Source: Falsiroseomonas tokyonensis (GTDB taxonomy: Bacteria > Pseudomonadota > Alphaproteobacteria > Acetobacterales > Acetobacteraceae). Taken from it: DNA of 64,000 nt. A program made the position numbers and the translations under genes. This document shows positions 33,631 through 41,192 of the stretch, one piece after another (position 1 is the first letter of the stretch; the number at the start of each line of letters is the position of its first letter). A model generated the notes under the pieces. It saw only the letters and a program-made list of their open reading frames with translations, was not told where the DNA came from and made no database searches. The stretch is taken from contig NZ_JAFNJS010000006.1 in the NCBI RefSeq assembly GCF_019024325.1, positions 186,001 to 250,000 on the forward strand, in the 5' to 3' direction.

Positions 33631-33992
33631 GGCGCGCTCTCCGCGGCGGGCTGCGCGGGGATGCGGGCGAGTTCGGTGCGCGCCTTGCTCCAAGCCGCAT
33701 CTACCGGGCCGAGGTGGTTTTCGTGACCCGCCTCGACCGGCCCCTCCCGCCACAGATTCGACAGCGCGGCGTCGAGACCCGCGAGCGCCGCCCGCAGCGC
33801 GTCCCGCTCGGCCGCGAGCGTGCGGAGGGTGGCGGCAAGCGCCATCTTGGCGTCGCCCTCCGCCGCATCCAGCGCGGCAGCGGCCTCCGCCAGCAACGCG
33901 CTGACATGGCTTGCGCTCAGCGCATCGCCGTCGCCGTTACCGGGCCAGCCGCGTAGCCGTGCCCGCAGCGCCGCGCGTTCTTCCTGGGTCAT
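33627..33992 (-). CDS. Coiled-coil hypothetical protein (121 residues)
   Basis: Starts MTQEERAALRARLRGWPGNG, then Ala-rich helices (ALLAEAAAALDAAEGDAKMA, TLRTLAAERDALRAALAGLD), and ends LARIPAQPAAESAP. It overlaps the helicase stop by 4 bases. Only a coiled-coil character can be stated. A longer frame to 35303 is a shadow of the intein/helicase region. Confidence 0.45.
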   Translation of the reverse strand: MTQEERAALRARLRGWPGNGDGDALSASHVSALLAEAAAALDAAEGDAKMALAATLRTLAAERDALRAALAGLDAALSNLWREGPVEAGHENHLGPVDAAWSKARTELARIPAQPAAESAP

Positions 33993-36900
33993 GCGTTCTC
34001 TCCTGATTCGGGTTGGGTGGAATCGGTGCCGGTGTCGGCGCCGCAGCTCGCCAGGCGGCCGGTGCGCGGATCTCGCTTTAGCACGGCCTTGCTGTTTCGC
34101 ACGCCGAAAGCGGGAAACCGGGCCTTCCAGCAGTGGACATTCACGTAGCCCTCGAACTCGCGGTAGATCGTCAGCCCCAGGTCGGCCCGGTTGAACCACA
34201 TGGCCGACCCGTTGATGTCGTAGCCTTCGACCACCGGGTATTTCTTCGTCTTGGGGTCCTTGGCCTGGCCCTTGGGATGGGCCGCGATCAGCAGGCCGAT
34301 TCCCTCGCGTCGCGACCACGCCTTGAGGCGGCGCAGCCAGCGGCCGGTGTATTGCGTCTCGCTCTCGCCACGCTGGAACTGGTGCTCCAGCTCGTTGTTC
34401 GGATCCAGCACCAGCAGCTGCCGCTTGTGTCGCTTCTTCGCCTGCTCGGCGCGCGCCAGCAGCCACTCGTATGTCATCTCCGTGTCCGGATCGTCCGCAT
34501 AGACGAAGGTGATGTGGTCGCGAATCCATTGCTCGGCCTCGGACAGCATCCAGTCGGGCATGTAGCCGCCGGCTTCGCGCACCGGCTGGTTCTTCACGAT
34601 CTGGGCGATGTCCAGCGCCAGCACTTCGGGGCGATTGTCCTCCGGGCTGCACCAGATGATGCCGATGTCGTGGCGGTGGGCGATGTAGGCCAGCCAGCAG
34701 CGGAGGAAGGCGCTGTTGTGGGTCGCGATATGGGCGCGAGTGACAAGGAACTGGTGGCTGGGATGCGCCACCTGGATGCACTTGACCGGCACGCTCTCGC
34801 ATCTCTCGGCCGAGACGATGGTTCGATGCTTGAGCCTTGGCCTGCCGCGGCCAAGCACGGCCTCCAGGCGCTCGGCCTTGCGCCGCAGCCTGAAAACCTG
34901 CGTCGTCGGGTAGAACAAGACGCGATACTTCGGCCCGCAGTCCCGCCCATTGATTGTCGCTCGCCCGGCAACCAAGCTTGGGCGCATACCGAGCGAAGCA
35001 ACCAGCGTGAATGCAGCTTCGGCGAGTTTCAGGTTGATCGAGCAGAACTCGGCTTGGCCCTGGGCGCTCATGTAGCCGTCCGTGTCCATCAACCCTTGCA
35101 GCAAGGCGAGCCGCTGATCCTGCGATGCCATGAGGTATGCCTGCGGGACGTGTTTGTTGTTCAGCACGCCGAGGGTGCGAAGGTCGGTTGATAGGCCGAG
35201 CGGGCTCCACTTGGGCAAGCGGCCGACCCAGTAGGTGCTGGTGGTATCGCTGGCGCCCTTTGCCTGCCTTTCCACGACGAACCCATCGGCCTCGACATGG
35301 CAAAGGATTTCAGCGTCAGCATCGGCGCATGTCAGCCTTGACGATGCGCTGGTCCCATCGCCAAGCCAGACGCCCAGCGTGTAGGGCGGCACCAACAGAT
35401 CTGCGGCGTTCATCTGGACCGGCGCGGCAACGGCGATGGTGTGGTTCAGCCTGGTGCGGTCTTGACCATCGCGCACCGTCAGCGTCTCGGCGATTTGTGC
35501 GGTGGTTTTGGAACTCGGGAAGGCCCGAAGGTGCTGCTGATCCTTGCCACGAGGCTTGGTCGCTTCGCGCCCGGCGCGCTTCTTCCGAGCCTGAGTCGCG
35601 CTACGCCGCGCCTTGTCGTCGCACGTCACCCATTGGTGCTCGGCGTCAGCGATCACCTCGGTGCCGCAATCGAAGCGCAGTCGGTAGCAGGGCCGGGAGT
35701 GCATTACCTCGCTGACGGCCAACACTTTGGTGGCGGTTCCGTCTGGAGCGAATACCAGATCGCCTGGCTGCAGATCGGCCATGTAGCGCCAGCCCTGCGG
35801 CGTCGGAATTTCGGTGCCCAGCGCCAGGGCCTTCCCGTGCGACGGGATGCCCGTCACCACGGTGAGCCAGCCGCCGCCGAAAGGCAGGCGGGCGATCTCG
35901 TCGAGGCTCTTGATGCCGCTCTCCAGGCCGCGCGGCTGCTGGCCGGTCGCCATGAATTCGCGGAGCGCGCCCGGCTTGAGGTCGAACAGGCCCATCAGCG
36001 GCCAGGGCTGCGCCGCGGCGATGGCGTCGCGGAGATCCTGGCGCCCCTGCTCCAGCTGCTCGGGTGTCGGCTCCTGGCCCTTCGGCGCGTGCCGCCGCAG
36101 CACGTCATTGGCGTCCTTGCAGCCTTCCGGCCAGGTCACTTTCCAGCAGCGGACCTTGCCGAGCCGGCGCGCTAGCTCCTCCGCCAGGTATTGGCCCGGC
36201 ACGTCGCTGTCCGTCGCGATGATGATGCGCTTCACCGTGGCCACGGCTTCCTGGTTGGTGTCGAGGCAGAAGAAGCGATGGTTCTCCATGCGCTTCGGGT
36301 CATCCTCGGCGAGCAGCTTGTTGTCGGTGCCGTCCGGCATGCTCACGACCTGGCGGAAGCCGGCTTCGTGCAGCGCAAGCACGTCCATCTCGCCTTCGAC
36401 GAATATGACCTCATCGTCGCTGGTGATGGCGTCGACGTTGAACAGCGTGCGCTCGCTGTCCTTGTCCTGGCGGAACTGCTTGTCCTTCGACCGGAACTTC
36501 CGGTTCACGATGGTGCCGCCCCAGCGGTAGGGGAACACGATGGTCGGCTTCGGCTCGAAGGTGGCCTCGCCATCGCCGTCCTTGATCGGCTTGCCATCGG
36601 CATTCAGCGCGGGCCACCGCATCGTGCAGGCGTAGATCCCGAACTCGTCGACGGTCTCGCCGCTGATGCCGCGGCGCGCGAAGTAGGCGTAGAGCTCCGG
36701 CGGTCGCGTCATCTCCTCCGGCTTGTGCAGCTTCGGCGCCACCGCCACCGGCCGGGGCCGGGGCCTGGGCGTCTCATCGCCGCCGGCGCGGTGGCGGTCG
36801 CTGCTCTCGATGCGGCCGGAGCCGGGCACCAGGTCGTTGCCGCCGCAGGTGCCCCGCTTGCAGTGCCAGGCCGCGCCCTGCCCGTCGTCGTCGATCTTCA

Positions 36901-37078
36901 GCGAGAGGCTTTGCTCGCGGGTGCTGCCGCCATTGCAGGCCGGGCAGAGGAGCTTGCTGTTGGCGCCGGGCACCAGGCGCGTGCGGGCGCTGGGCACGAT
37001 GCGCGCCTCGGCGAGAATGTCGGCGATGCTGTCGCCGACCAGGAAGGGCTTAACGGGATCGGGGCGGCGGGCCATCAT
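33989..37078 (-). CDS. Primase-helicase (T7 gp4/Twinkle type) containing an intein
   Basis: 1029 codons including a 372-residue intein, so the mature protein would be ~657 residues. N-terminal zinc finger: LLCPACNGG, then AAWHCKRGTCGG. TOPRIM: VIFVEGEMDVLALHEAGF and IIIATDSDVPGQYLAEEL. RecA-like DnaB helicase: GIKSLDEIARLPFGGG, Walker A GIPSHGK|S split by the intein, IGIIWCSPEDNRPEVLA, Walker B LLVLDPNNELEHQ, GIGLLIAAHPKG. It would open and prime the phage fork. It starts at the ATG overlapping the upstream stop (ATGATGG allows 37078 or 37075). Confidence 0.92.
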   Translation of the reverse strand: MMARRPDPVKPFLVGDSIADILAEARIVPSARTRLVPGANSKLLCPACNGGSTREQSLSLKIDDDGQGAAWHCKRGTCGGNDLVPGSGRIESSDRHRAGGDETPRPRPRPVAVAPKLHKPEEMTRPPELYAYFARRGISGETVDEFGIYACTMRWPALNADGKPIKDGDGEATFEPKPTIVFPYRWGGTIVNRKFRSKDKQFRQDKDSERTLFNVDAITSDDEVIFVEGEMDVLALHEAGFRQVVSMPDGTDNKLLAEDDPKRMENHRFFCLDTNQEAVATVKRIIIATDSDVPGQYLAEELARRLGKVRCWKVTWPEGCKDANDVLRRHAPKGQEPTPEQLEQGRQDLRDAIAAAQPWPLMGLFDLKPGALREFMATGQQPRGLESGIKSLDEIARLPFGGGWLTVVTGIPSHGKALALGTEIPTPQGWRYMADLQPGDLVFAPDGTATKVLAVSEVMHSRPCYRLRFDCGTEVIADAEHQWVTCDDKARRSATQARKKRAGREATKPRGKDQQHLRAFPSSKTTAQIAETLTVRDGQDRTRLNHTIAVAAPVQMNAADLLVPPYTLGVWLGDGTSASSRLTCADADAEILCHVEADGFVVERQAKGASDTTSTYWVGRLPKWSPLGLSTDLRTLGVLNNKHVPQAYLMASQDQRLALLQGLMDTDGYMSAQGQAEFCSINLKLAEAAFTLVASLGMRPSLVAGRATINGRDCGPKYRVLFYPTTQVFRLRRKAERLEAVLGRGRPRLKHRTIVSAERCESVPVKCIQVAHPSHQFLVTRAHIATHNSAFLRCWLAYIAHRHDIGIIWCSPEDNRPEVLALDIAQIVKNQPVREAGGYMPDWMLSEAEQWIRDHITFVYADDPDTEMTYEWLLARAEQAKKRHKRQLLVLDPNNELEHQFQRGESETQYTGRWLRRLKAWSRREGIGLLIAAHPKGQAKDPKTKKYPVVEGYDINGSAMWFNRADLGLTIYREFEGYVNVHCWKARFPAFGVRNSKAVLKRDPRTGRLASCGADTGTDSTQPESGENA
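34715..35830 (-). mobile_element. Ala1 intein with LAGLIDADG homing endonuclease in the helicase
   Basis: 372 residues inserted between Lys and Ser of Walker A (helicase residues ~417-788). The first residue is Ala (ALALGTEIPTPQGWRYMADL), not Cys or Ser. The block B region reads DAEHQWVTCDDK, with the conserved His. Endonuclease motifs: PPYTLGVWLGDGTSASS and ALLQGLMDTDGYMSAQG. The C-terminus is HQFLVTRAHIATHN, followed by Ser+1, giving the penultimate His and terminal Asn. Ala1 inteins splice by direct attack of the +1 residue on the upstream junction. All splice residues needed for that path seem present. Confidence 0.92.
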
Positions 37079-37923
37079 CCGCACTCCACGCCGCATGCCG
37101 ACAGCGTAGGGCCGGGGTCCAGCGGCAGCCGTGCTTGCCGGCTCACCAGCGATGCGATCTCAGCCAGCGAAGGGCGGTCGCCGCGGTATCGGCCCGAGAA
37201 GCCCCGCGCTTTGCTGCTCGCCTCATCCTCCAGCCATTGCTCCATGTGCTCGGGTTCCTCCTCGAACATGCGCGCGACCTGGTGGATGCGCTTCTGGAAG
37301 CAGCCGCCGCAGTTGCCGGCCCACTTCGGAACGCGGAGTTGAAAGGGCTGGAGGCGCCAGAACGCCAGAACCTCCTCCTCGGTGATGCCGGCCGCGTCCA
37401 GAGGCATCACGCTCTGCCAGGGGCTTCCACCGCGCGCGTTGCTCGCGACCCGCGCCGCGACCCGTTCCGGCTCATCGTGGCGCAAGCCGACGACGTTCAC
37501 CCATTGCTTCCAGCCCAGGGCATCCTTCAAGAACCGCTTGAGCGTCAGCACCTTCAGTTCCTCGGTGCAGTAGCGCATCCCTGGATGCGGCAGCAGAAAG
37601 CCCTTTGCCTCCAGCAGCGCGCGGAAGGGTTCGCCGCGGCGCGATGCGCTGTTGTGGCTCACCTCCTCGGCCCACCGCTTGCCGGTCGCGGCATCGCGGC
37701 GCCATTCAATCCAGCGGATGCGGACGTTCCACCGGGCGGCGAACTCGGCCACGAAGTCGAGCGTGCCCGGCATCTCGCGCCCGGTGTTGGCGAAGGCGAC
37801 CACCACGTCATCCGGCAGCGTGCCGCCGTGCGCCTGGAGGATGCGCCGCAGCATGTAGGCGGATGTTCGCCCGCCGCTGAACGAGATCACGGCCGGGCCG
37901 GTGATGAGGAACGGATCAGCCAT
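37075..37923 (-). CDS. PAPS reductase / PP-loop family protein
   Basis: 282 residues from the ATG overlapping the next stop; the longer frame is a shadow. PP-loop: AVISFSGGRTSAYML (SGG-x2-S). Then VVVAFANTGREMPGTLDFVA, RIRWIEWR, LLPHPGMRYCTEELKVLTLK (RYC-x6-K, as in the CysH/DndC group), NVVGLRHDEPERVA, and a C-terminal Cys pair CGGCFQKR plus a terminal ACGVECG. Phage members may serve DNA modification (DndC-like), sulfur metabolism or nucleotide chemistry. No DndD/E partners are visible. It lies immediately upstream of the helicase. Confidence 0.75.
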   Translation of the reverse strand: MADPFLITGPAVISFSGGRTSAYMLRRILQAHGGTLPDDVVVAFANTGREMPGTLDFVAEFAARWNVRIRWIEWRRDAATGKRWAEEVSHNSASRRGEPFRALLEAKGFLLPHPGMRYCTEELKVLTLKRFLKDALGWKQWVNVVGLRHDEPERVAARVASNARGGSPWQSVMPLDAAGITEEEVLAFWRLQPFQLRVPKWAGNCGGCFQKRIHQVARMFEEEPEHMEQWLEDEASSKARGFSGRYRGDRPSLAEIASLVSRQARLPLDPGPTLSACGVECG

Positions 37924-38765
37924 CAGCTTTGCTCCTCGTCGCCATACTTGCCTTCGGCGACCGCCACAGGGCTGCCGGGGCGCAGGGCCCAGTCGATGTT
38001 GGCGCGCCAGCTGCGGTCGTTCTCGCCGCGCAGGAAGGGCGCCGCGGCGATCGCCTGGCAGTAGGCCCGCCATTTGCCCAGCGGGTCCTTCTTCCACCGC
38101 TCGGCGATGCGCGCGCGCATGGAGGCCTGGCGCTTGGCTGTGAGCTCGCTGCACTGGGGCAGGCCGGCGCCGGCGGCCATCTCATTCCAGATCGCCGCCA
38201 TGTCCTGCAGGACCGCCAGCGGGATCGCCTGGGCAGCGCGGGGCACCCTGGCTGGAGGGGCGGCGGGGGGCTCGTCGGGCTTGCCCGGCGAGACTCCTTT
38301 CCCCCCTTCTTCTAGGGGGGAAAGGAGAGAATCTTCTTGATGTGACTGTGACTGTGACTGTCCATCGTTTTGCGAAGCGTTTGCCAATGGCTCCGCGATC
38401 CCGTTTGCCATGGAAGTGCCGTTGATATTCCAGCGTTTTTCCGCGCCGAGGAGCCCAGCCGAACGCCGTTTTTCAGCGACGGTTTGTGAACGCGCCAACT
38501 CGATTTCCATGCGCCGGTTGCGAAGCGCCCCGCCGTCTTCATAGAAAAATGCCAGCACCGCAGGGCGGGCTTTTGCCCACTCGCGACGATCCATCCGGGC
38601 GAGGTGCCGAAGCCGCTCGTCGTCGGTTGGCAGCCCGCCCCCGCGCGTCCACGCCTGCATCAGCAGGAGGAGGTAGGCGCCATGCTCGGCGCCGGTTAGG
38701 TGGCCTGTGTCGCGCAGGTAGTCGCCGATGTAGAGCGGCATCCAGGCGTCCGATTTGCCGCTCAT
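37923..38765 (-). CDS. DUF1376 replication-associated protein
   Basis: 280 residues from the ATG at 38765 (GGAG 8 bases before; a GTG at 38774 is the alternative). The N-terminal ~110 residues match DUF1376: DAWMPLYIGDYLRDTGHLTG, EHGAYLLLLMQAW, LPTDDERLRHLARMDRREWA, VLAFFYEDGGALRNRRMEIE. A linker with SQSQSQSHQ repeats and a nucleic-acid hairpin follows. The C-terminal domain (MRARIAERWKKDPLGKWRAY) is helical. Such proteins replace DnaC-like or YdaU-type replication factors in prophages. The ATG overlaps the PAPS-like gene by 1 base. Confidence 0.75.
   Translation of the reverse strand: MSGKSDAWMPLYIGDYLRDTGHLTGAEHGAYLLLLMQAWTRGGGLPTDDERLRHLARMDRREWAKARPAVLAFFYEDGGALRNRRMEIELARSQTVAEKRRSAGLLGAEKRWNINGTSMANGIAEPLANASQNDGQSQSQSHQEDSLLSPLEEGGKGVSPGKPDEPPAAPPARVPRAAQAIPLAVLQDMAAIWNEMAAGAGLPQCSELTAKRQASMRARIAERWKKDPLGKWRAYCQAIAAAPFLRGENDRSWRANIDWALRPGSPVAVAEGKYGDEEQS
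38294..38327. repeat. Strong hairpin inside the DUF1376 coding sequence
   Basis: CTCCTTTCCCCCC and GGGGGGAAAGGAG form a perfect 13-bp inverted repeat with an 8-base loop (TTCTTCTA). It codes for the linker. Three tandem TGTGAC units stand next to it at ~38341-38358. It looks like a terminator or attenuator without a proper T run, or a small inserted palindrome. Confidence 0.7.
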
Positions 38766-38829
38766 GGCAGCCACTCCGCTGGCAGTCTGGCGCCCGGCAG
38801 CGGAGGCAGCGGAAGGTTGCGGCCTGCTG

Positions 38830-39174
38830 TCACTCGGGTCGGTCCTGTCGTGCGGCCCGGATGCGCGCCAGCCGAGCGTGCTTCGGGGGCCTGGCGTCGG
38901 GGAGATCAGCAGGGGGCACCGTCACGACTTCGCCGGCTGCCGGGCTCCAGACCAGCAGCAGCGGCTGGCCCCGGTGCGTCACCTCCCACTGCTCCGTCCC
39001 ATCCGGGTTCATCCGAATCATGCGAGCGGTTCGCCGGACGGACGGATCGCGCTCGGTGATGGCGAGGATGAAGCCGAACCACTCCTCCTTGGTCGGCTGA
39101 TGGCCCAGCCGCTGTTGCGCGCGCCGCAGAGCATGGCGCGACACGCCTGTGATGCGGCTGGCTGGATCGGTCAT
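38830..39174 (-). CDS. Hypothetical early protein (114 residues)
   Basis: Begins ITGVSRHALRRAQQRLGHQP, then KEEWFGFILAITERDPSVRR, a beta segment (MIRMNPDGTEQWEVTHRGQ), and VVWSPAAGEVVTVPPADL-like strands. The C-terminus is basic (ARLARIRAARQDRPE). The layout (a short helical start, then strands, basic) resembles small RelE/BrnT-like ribonucleases, but no catalytic set can be pointed out. It overlaps the upstream gene by 4 bases. Confidence 0.5.
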   Translation of the reverse strand: MTDPASRITGVSRHALRRAQQRLGHQPTKEEWFGFILAITERDPSVRRTARMIRMNPDGTEQWEVTHRGQPLLLVWSPAAGEVVTVPPADLPDARPPKHARLARIRAARQDRPE

Positions 39175-39542
39175 CGTGGATCTCCACCGGCCAGCGCCAG
39201 GAACGCCGCCTCGTCCTCCTCCGAGCGCGAGGCGACCACGACATGCGCGTCGTCAATGCGGGGGAGGCCTTCCACGTCCGGGTCCAGCCGATAGCCCACG
39301 CCTGCGACATTCTGGATGGCGCCAGGCGGCAGCTTGGCGCGCAGCTTGGCGATCATCGGGTGGAGGATCATGCGGACGAAATTCGGACGCTCCGCCGCCG
39401 GCCCGCTGTCGCCATAGATCGCGTATTCCAGCGCCTCATAGGTGACGATGTGACCGATCGACGCATGCAAGCGGCGCAGCAGCGCGCCCGTGCGCGTCCC
39501 CGCGGCGAAGCACGGTTCGGCGGGGCTCGGTTCCTCGGTCAA
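39171..39542 (-). CDS. Winged-helix protein, OmpR-type C-terminal DNA-binding domain
   Basis: 123 residues. GALLRRLHASIGHIVTYEAL, EYAIYGDSGPAAERPNFVRM, ILHPMIAKLRAKLPPGAIQN and VAGVGYRLDPD match the winged-helix 'trans_reg_C' fold (the GYRL end is characteristic). There is no receiver domain, so it is a stand-alone DNA binder, a common type in alphaproteobacterial phages. The C-terminal part is acidic. It probably regulates early transcription. Confidence 0.7.
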   Translation of the reverse strand: MTEEPSPAEPCFAAGTRTGALLRRLHASIGHIVTYEALEYAIYGDSGPAAERPNFVRMILHPMIAKLRAKLPPGAIQNVAGVGYRLDPDVEGLPRIDDAHVVVASRSEEDEAAFLALAGGDPR

Positions 39543-39985
39543 GTGCAGACCTCCTTTGCGAAGACGGCGCGCGCCGCAGCTTCCGGGCCCAAGGCCCGCC
39601 GGAAGGCCGCGTTCTCGCGGGTGCTGATGTCGAGCCGCGCCTGCAGGTCATCCGCCCTGCGCTTGAGCGCGGCGTTCAGGGTGCCGAGGCTGCGGTTGCT
39701 GGCGCGCAGCTCGTCGGTTTTGCGATTCGCCGCCTCCAGCAGCGTTTTCAGCAGGCGAATGTCGCCCTGGGCCTCGCGCAGCATTGCGGCGATCTGCCGA
39801 CCCGCGTTGTCCATGGCCGCAAGCTCTGCTGATTGGTCGGTGCCTGGGCCGGCCAGGCTTTCCCAGCGCAGCCCTGCCGCCGCCAGCATCTTGCTGGCCC
39901 GATGGAGCGCGGCGGCTTGCTCGCCTGGCTGGTCGCTCGCCAGCAGAGCGAGAACCTTCGCCAGCTTGGTCCGGTCGAGGCTCAC
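39539..39985 (-). CDS. Coiled-coil protein with DUF2786-like N-terminus (148 residues)
   Basis: The N-terminal ~45 residues (DRTKLAKVLALLASDQPGEQ, AALHRASKMLAAAGLRWESL) resemble the helical start of DUF2786 proteins. The remainder is a long coiled coil (ANRKTDELRASNRSLGTLNA, LKRRADDLQARLDISTRENA). It overlaps the next gene by 4 bases. A role in replication or DNA binding is possible but unproven. Confidence 0.5.
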   Translation of the reverse strand: MSLDRTKLAKVLALLASDQPGEQAAALHRASKMLAAAGLRWESLAGPGTDQSAELAAMDNAGRQIAAMLREAQGDIRLLKTLLEAANRKTDELRASNRSLGTLNAALKRRADDLQARLDISTRENAAFRRALGPEAAARAVFAKEVCT

Positions 39986-39987
39986 GG

Positions 39988-40428
39988 CTAACCGAGCCGG
40001 GTGATCGTCAGCGTGGTCTGCGGCGTCAGGCCGTATCGCTTGTTCAGCCGCATCGACGCGATCTGACTGTCGTCCTTCCAGACGATCTGGTTCAGCGCGT
40101 CGGCGATCAGCTTGGTGGTGTTGTCGAGGTCGGGCTTGCCCGTGGGGAGAAGTTGGCCGGCCTGTGCCGCGGCCTGCTTTTTCTTCGACCAGCTCGCCGG
40201 GATCATCACGACGATGTCCATGGCCATGGCCAACGGCCCTTCGAGAGGTGGGCCGCTGAAGACCTTATCCGCACAAGCGCGGACCCAGGTTTCCATGTCC
40301 TCGGTCCTGGAGTCGGTGAACGTCCTGACGAATTTCAGCGGCTGGCCGTTGCGGTCGCGGGCGGAGAAGCGAGGCCGGCCCTTGCCGAGCATCTTGCCGG
40401 GGATGGTGATGACGATGGGCTCGATCAT
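39988..40428 (-). CDS. rusA: RusA-type Holliday junction resolvase
   Basis: 146 residues from the ATG at 40428 (AAAGG 8 bases before); the longer frame to 40470 is less likely. The fold starts IVITIPGKMLGKGRPRFSAR, then GPLAMAMDIVVMIPASW, and the catalytic centre KPDLDNTTKLIADALNQIVW followed by KDDSQI: D100, D102, K106 and an Asp at 119/120 correspond to RusA D70, D72, K76 and D91. It resolves recombination and replication junctions before packaging. It is the first gene of the minus replication operon. Confidence 0.92.
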   Translation of the reverse strand: MIEPIVITIPGKMLGKGRPRFSARDRNGQPLKFVRTFTDSRTEDMETWVRACADKVFSGPPLEGPLAMAMDIVVMIPASWSKKKQAAAQAGQLLPTGKPDLDNTTKLIADALNQIVWKDDSQIASMRLNKRYGLTPQTTLTITRLG

Positions 40429-40799
40429 GCTGACGCCTTTCCGATCTACGAACATAGCCTTCGACGCCACAGGGATCGCTTATCTCGCGATAGGTGAGGA
40501 TCGAAGCCAAAATCTGCCGCTGTTACTCAAGGGTCACTTATAAGCCACTGTTTAAATGAGACTTTGCGCCGCAGCAGGGCTTAGCCCGCTACGCTTCCGC
40601 TGCAAAAATCACCGCAACACGATATTCGTATCTTGCGGTTACCGTCACCGATTGGCAAGATGCGTCGTGGCTGGCTCCCGCATTTGGTTTCCAGCCACGG
40701 TCATCGAGGGGTGGGCGCCGCGTTCTCCACGCGGTTCGGTCGGCAGCCGCAGACGCTGACTGCCCGCCCCTCGAAGCAGCCCTTCGGGAGGCATATCGC
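40429..40799. promoter_or_regulatory. Divergent promoter/operator region between replication and recombination operons
   Basis: 371 bases without a gene, AT-richer than its surroundings at 40500-40640. Inverted repeats: ATCGC-7-GCGAT at 40475-40491 near the start of the RusA operon, and ACCGCAA-15-TTGCGGT at 40611-40639, which encloses GATA-TTCG-TATC (40621-40632). Candidate promoter pieces (TTATAA, TTTAAA) lie at 40520-40555. The palindromes are good repressor-site candidates. The right half (40680-40799) shows only GC-rich sequence. Confidence 0.6.
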
Positions 40800-41192
40800 T
40801 TGGTTTTCAAAGGATCTTCCGCGCCTCTCCGACCTGAGAACGTGGACCCTCGAATTCTTGAGACGGCAGCCCGCATCCGCCTGGTTCGGCGGAAATTCCG
40901 GGTTCTCCAGTCGGAAATCATTGCGCGTGCCAGCACAAGTCGTTTTGCGGTTCGCCAGTGCCTCCGGGGCTACCTGGTCCGGCAGCCGGATCCGGCATGG
41001 TCGGTGCGGGTGAACAGCGCGATTGACGCCATCCTGCAGGACCGGGCCCGCGCGGCGCTGGCCCGCCTCGATCCCGAATTTGCCGCCTGGGACAAGCAGC
41101 GCGCGGAGCGCCTGCTGCTGGACCGTGCTGCGCGCCTGGAGGCCGCGGTGCAGCGCGCGCGCGCCGATGCCGATGGCGGAGGGCGCTTCTGA
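40800..41192 (+). CDS. Putative HTH protein (130 residues, TTG start)
   Basis: TTG start supported by GGGAGG 8 bases before; no ATG is better placed. A helix-turn-helix-like segment (RKFRVLQSEIIARASTSRFA, VRQCLRGYL) is followed by a long basic helix (LQDRARAALARLDPEFAAWD, RAERLLLDRAARLEAAVQRA). It heads the recombination operon and overlaps the next gene as TGATG. It may autoregulate through the palindromes upstream; that is inferred. Confidence 0.55.
   Translation: MVFKGSSAPLRPENVDPRILETAARIRLVRRKFRVLQSEIIARASTSRFAVRQCLRGYLVRQPDPAWSVRVNSAIDAILQDRARAALARLDPEFAAWDKQRAERLLLDRAARLEAAVQRARADADGGGRF

Noticed and set aside
33627-35303. 558-residue minus frame spanning intein and helicase end
   Set aside because: Only its last 121 codons (from 33992) make a plausible coupled gene; the rest is the helicase/intein in another frame.
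37075-37923. Dnd phosphorothioation system
   Set aside because: Only a DndC/CysH-like PP-loop protein is present; no DndB, DndD or DndE neighbours.
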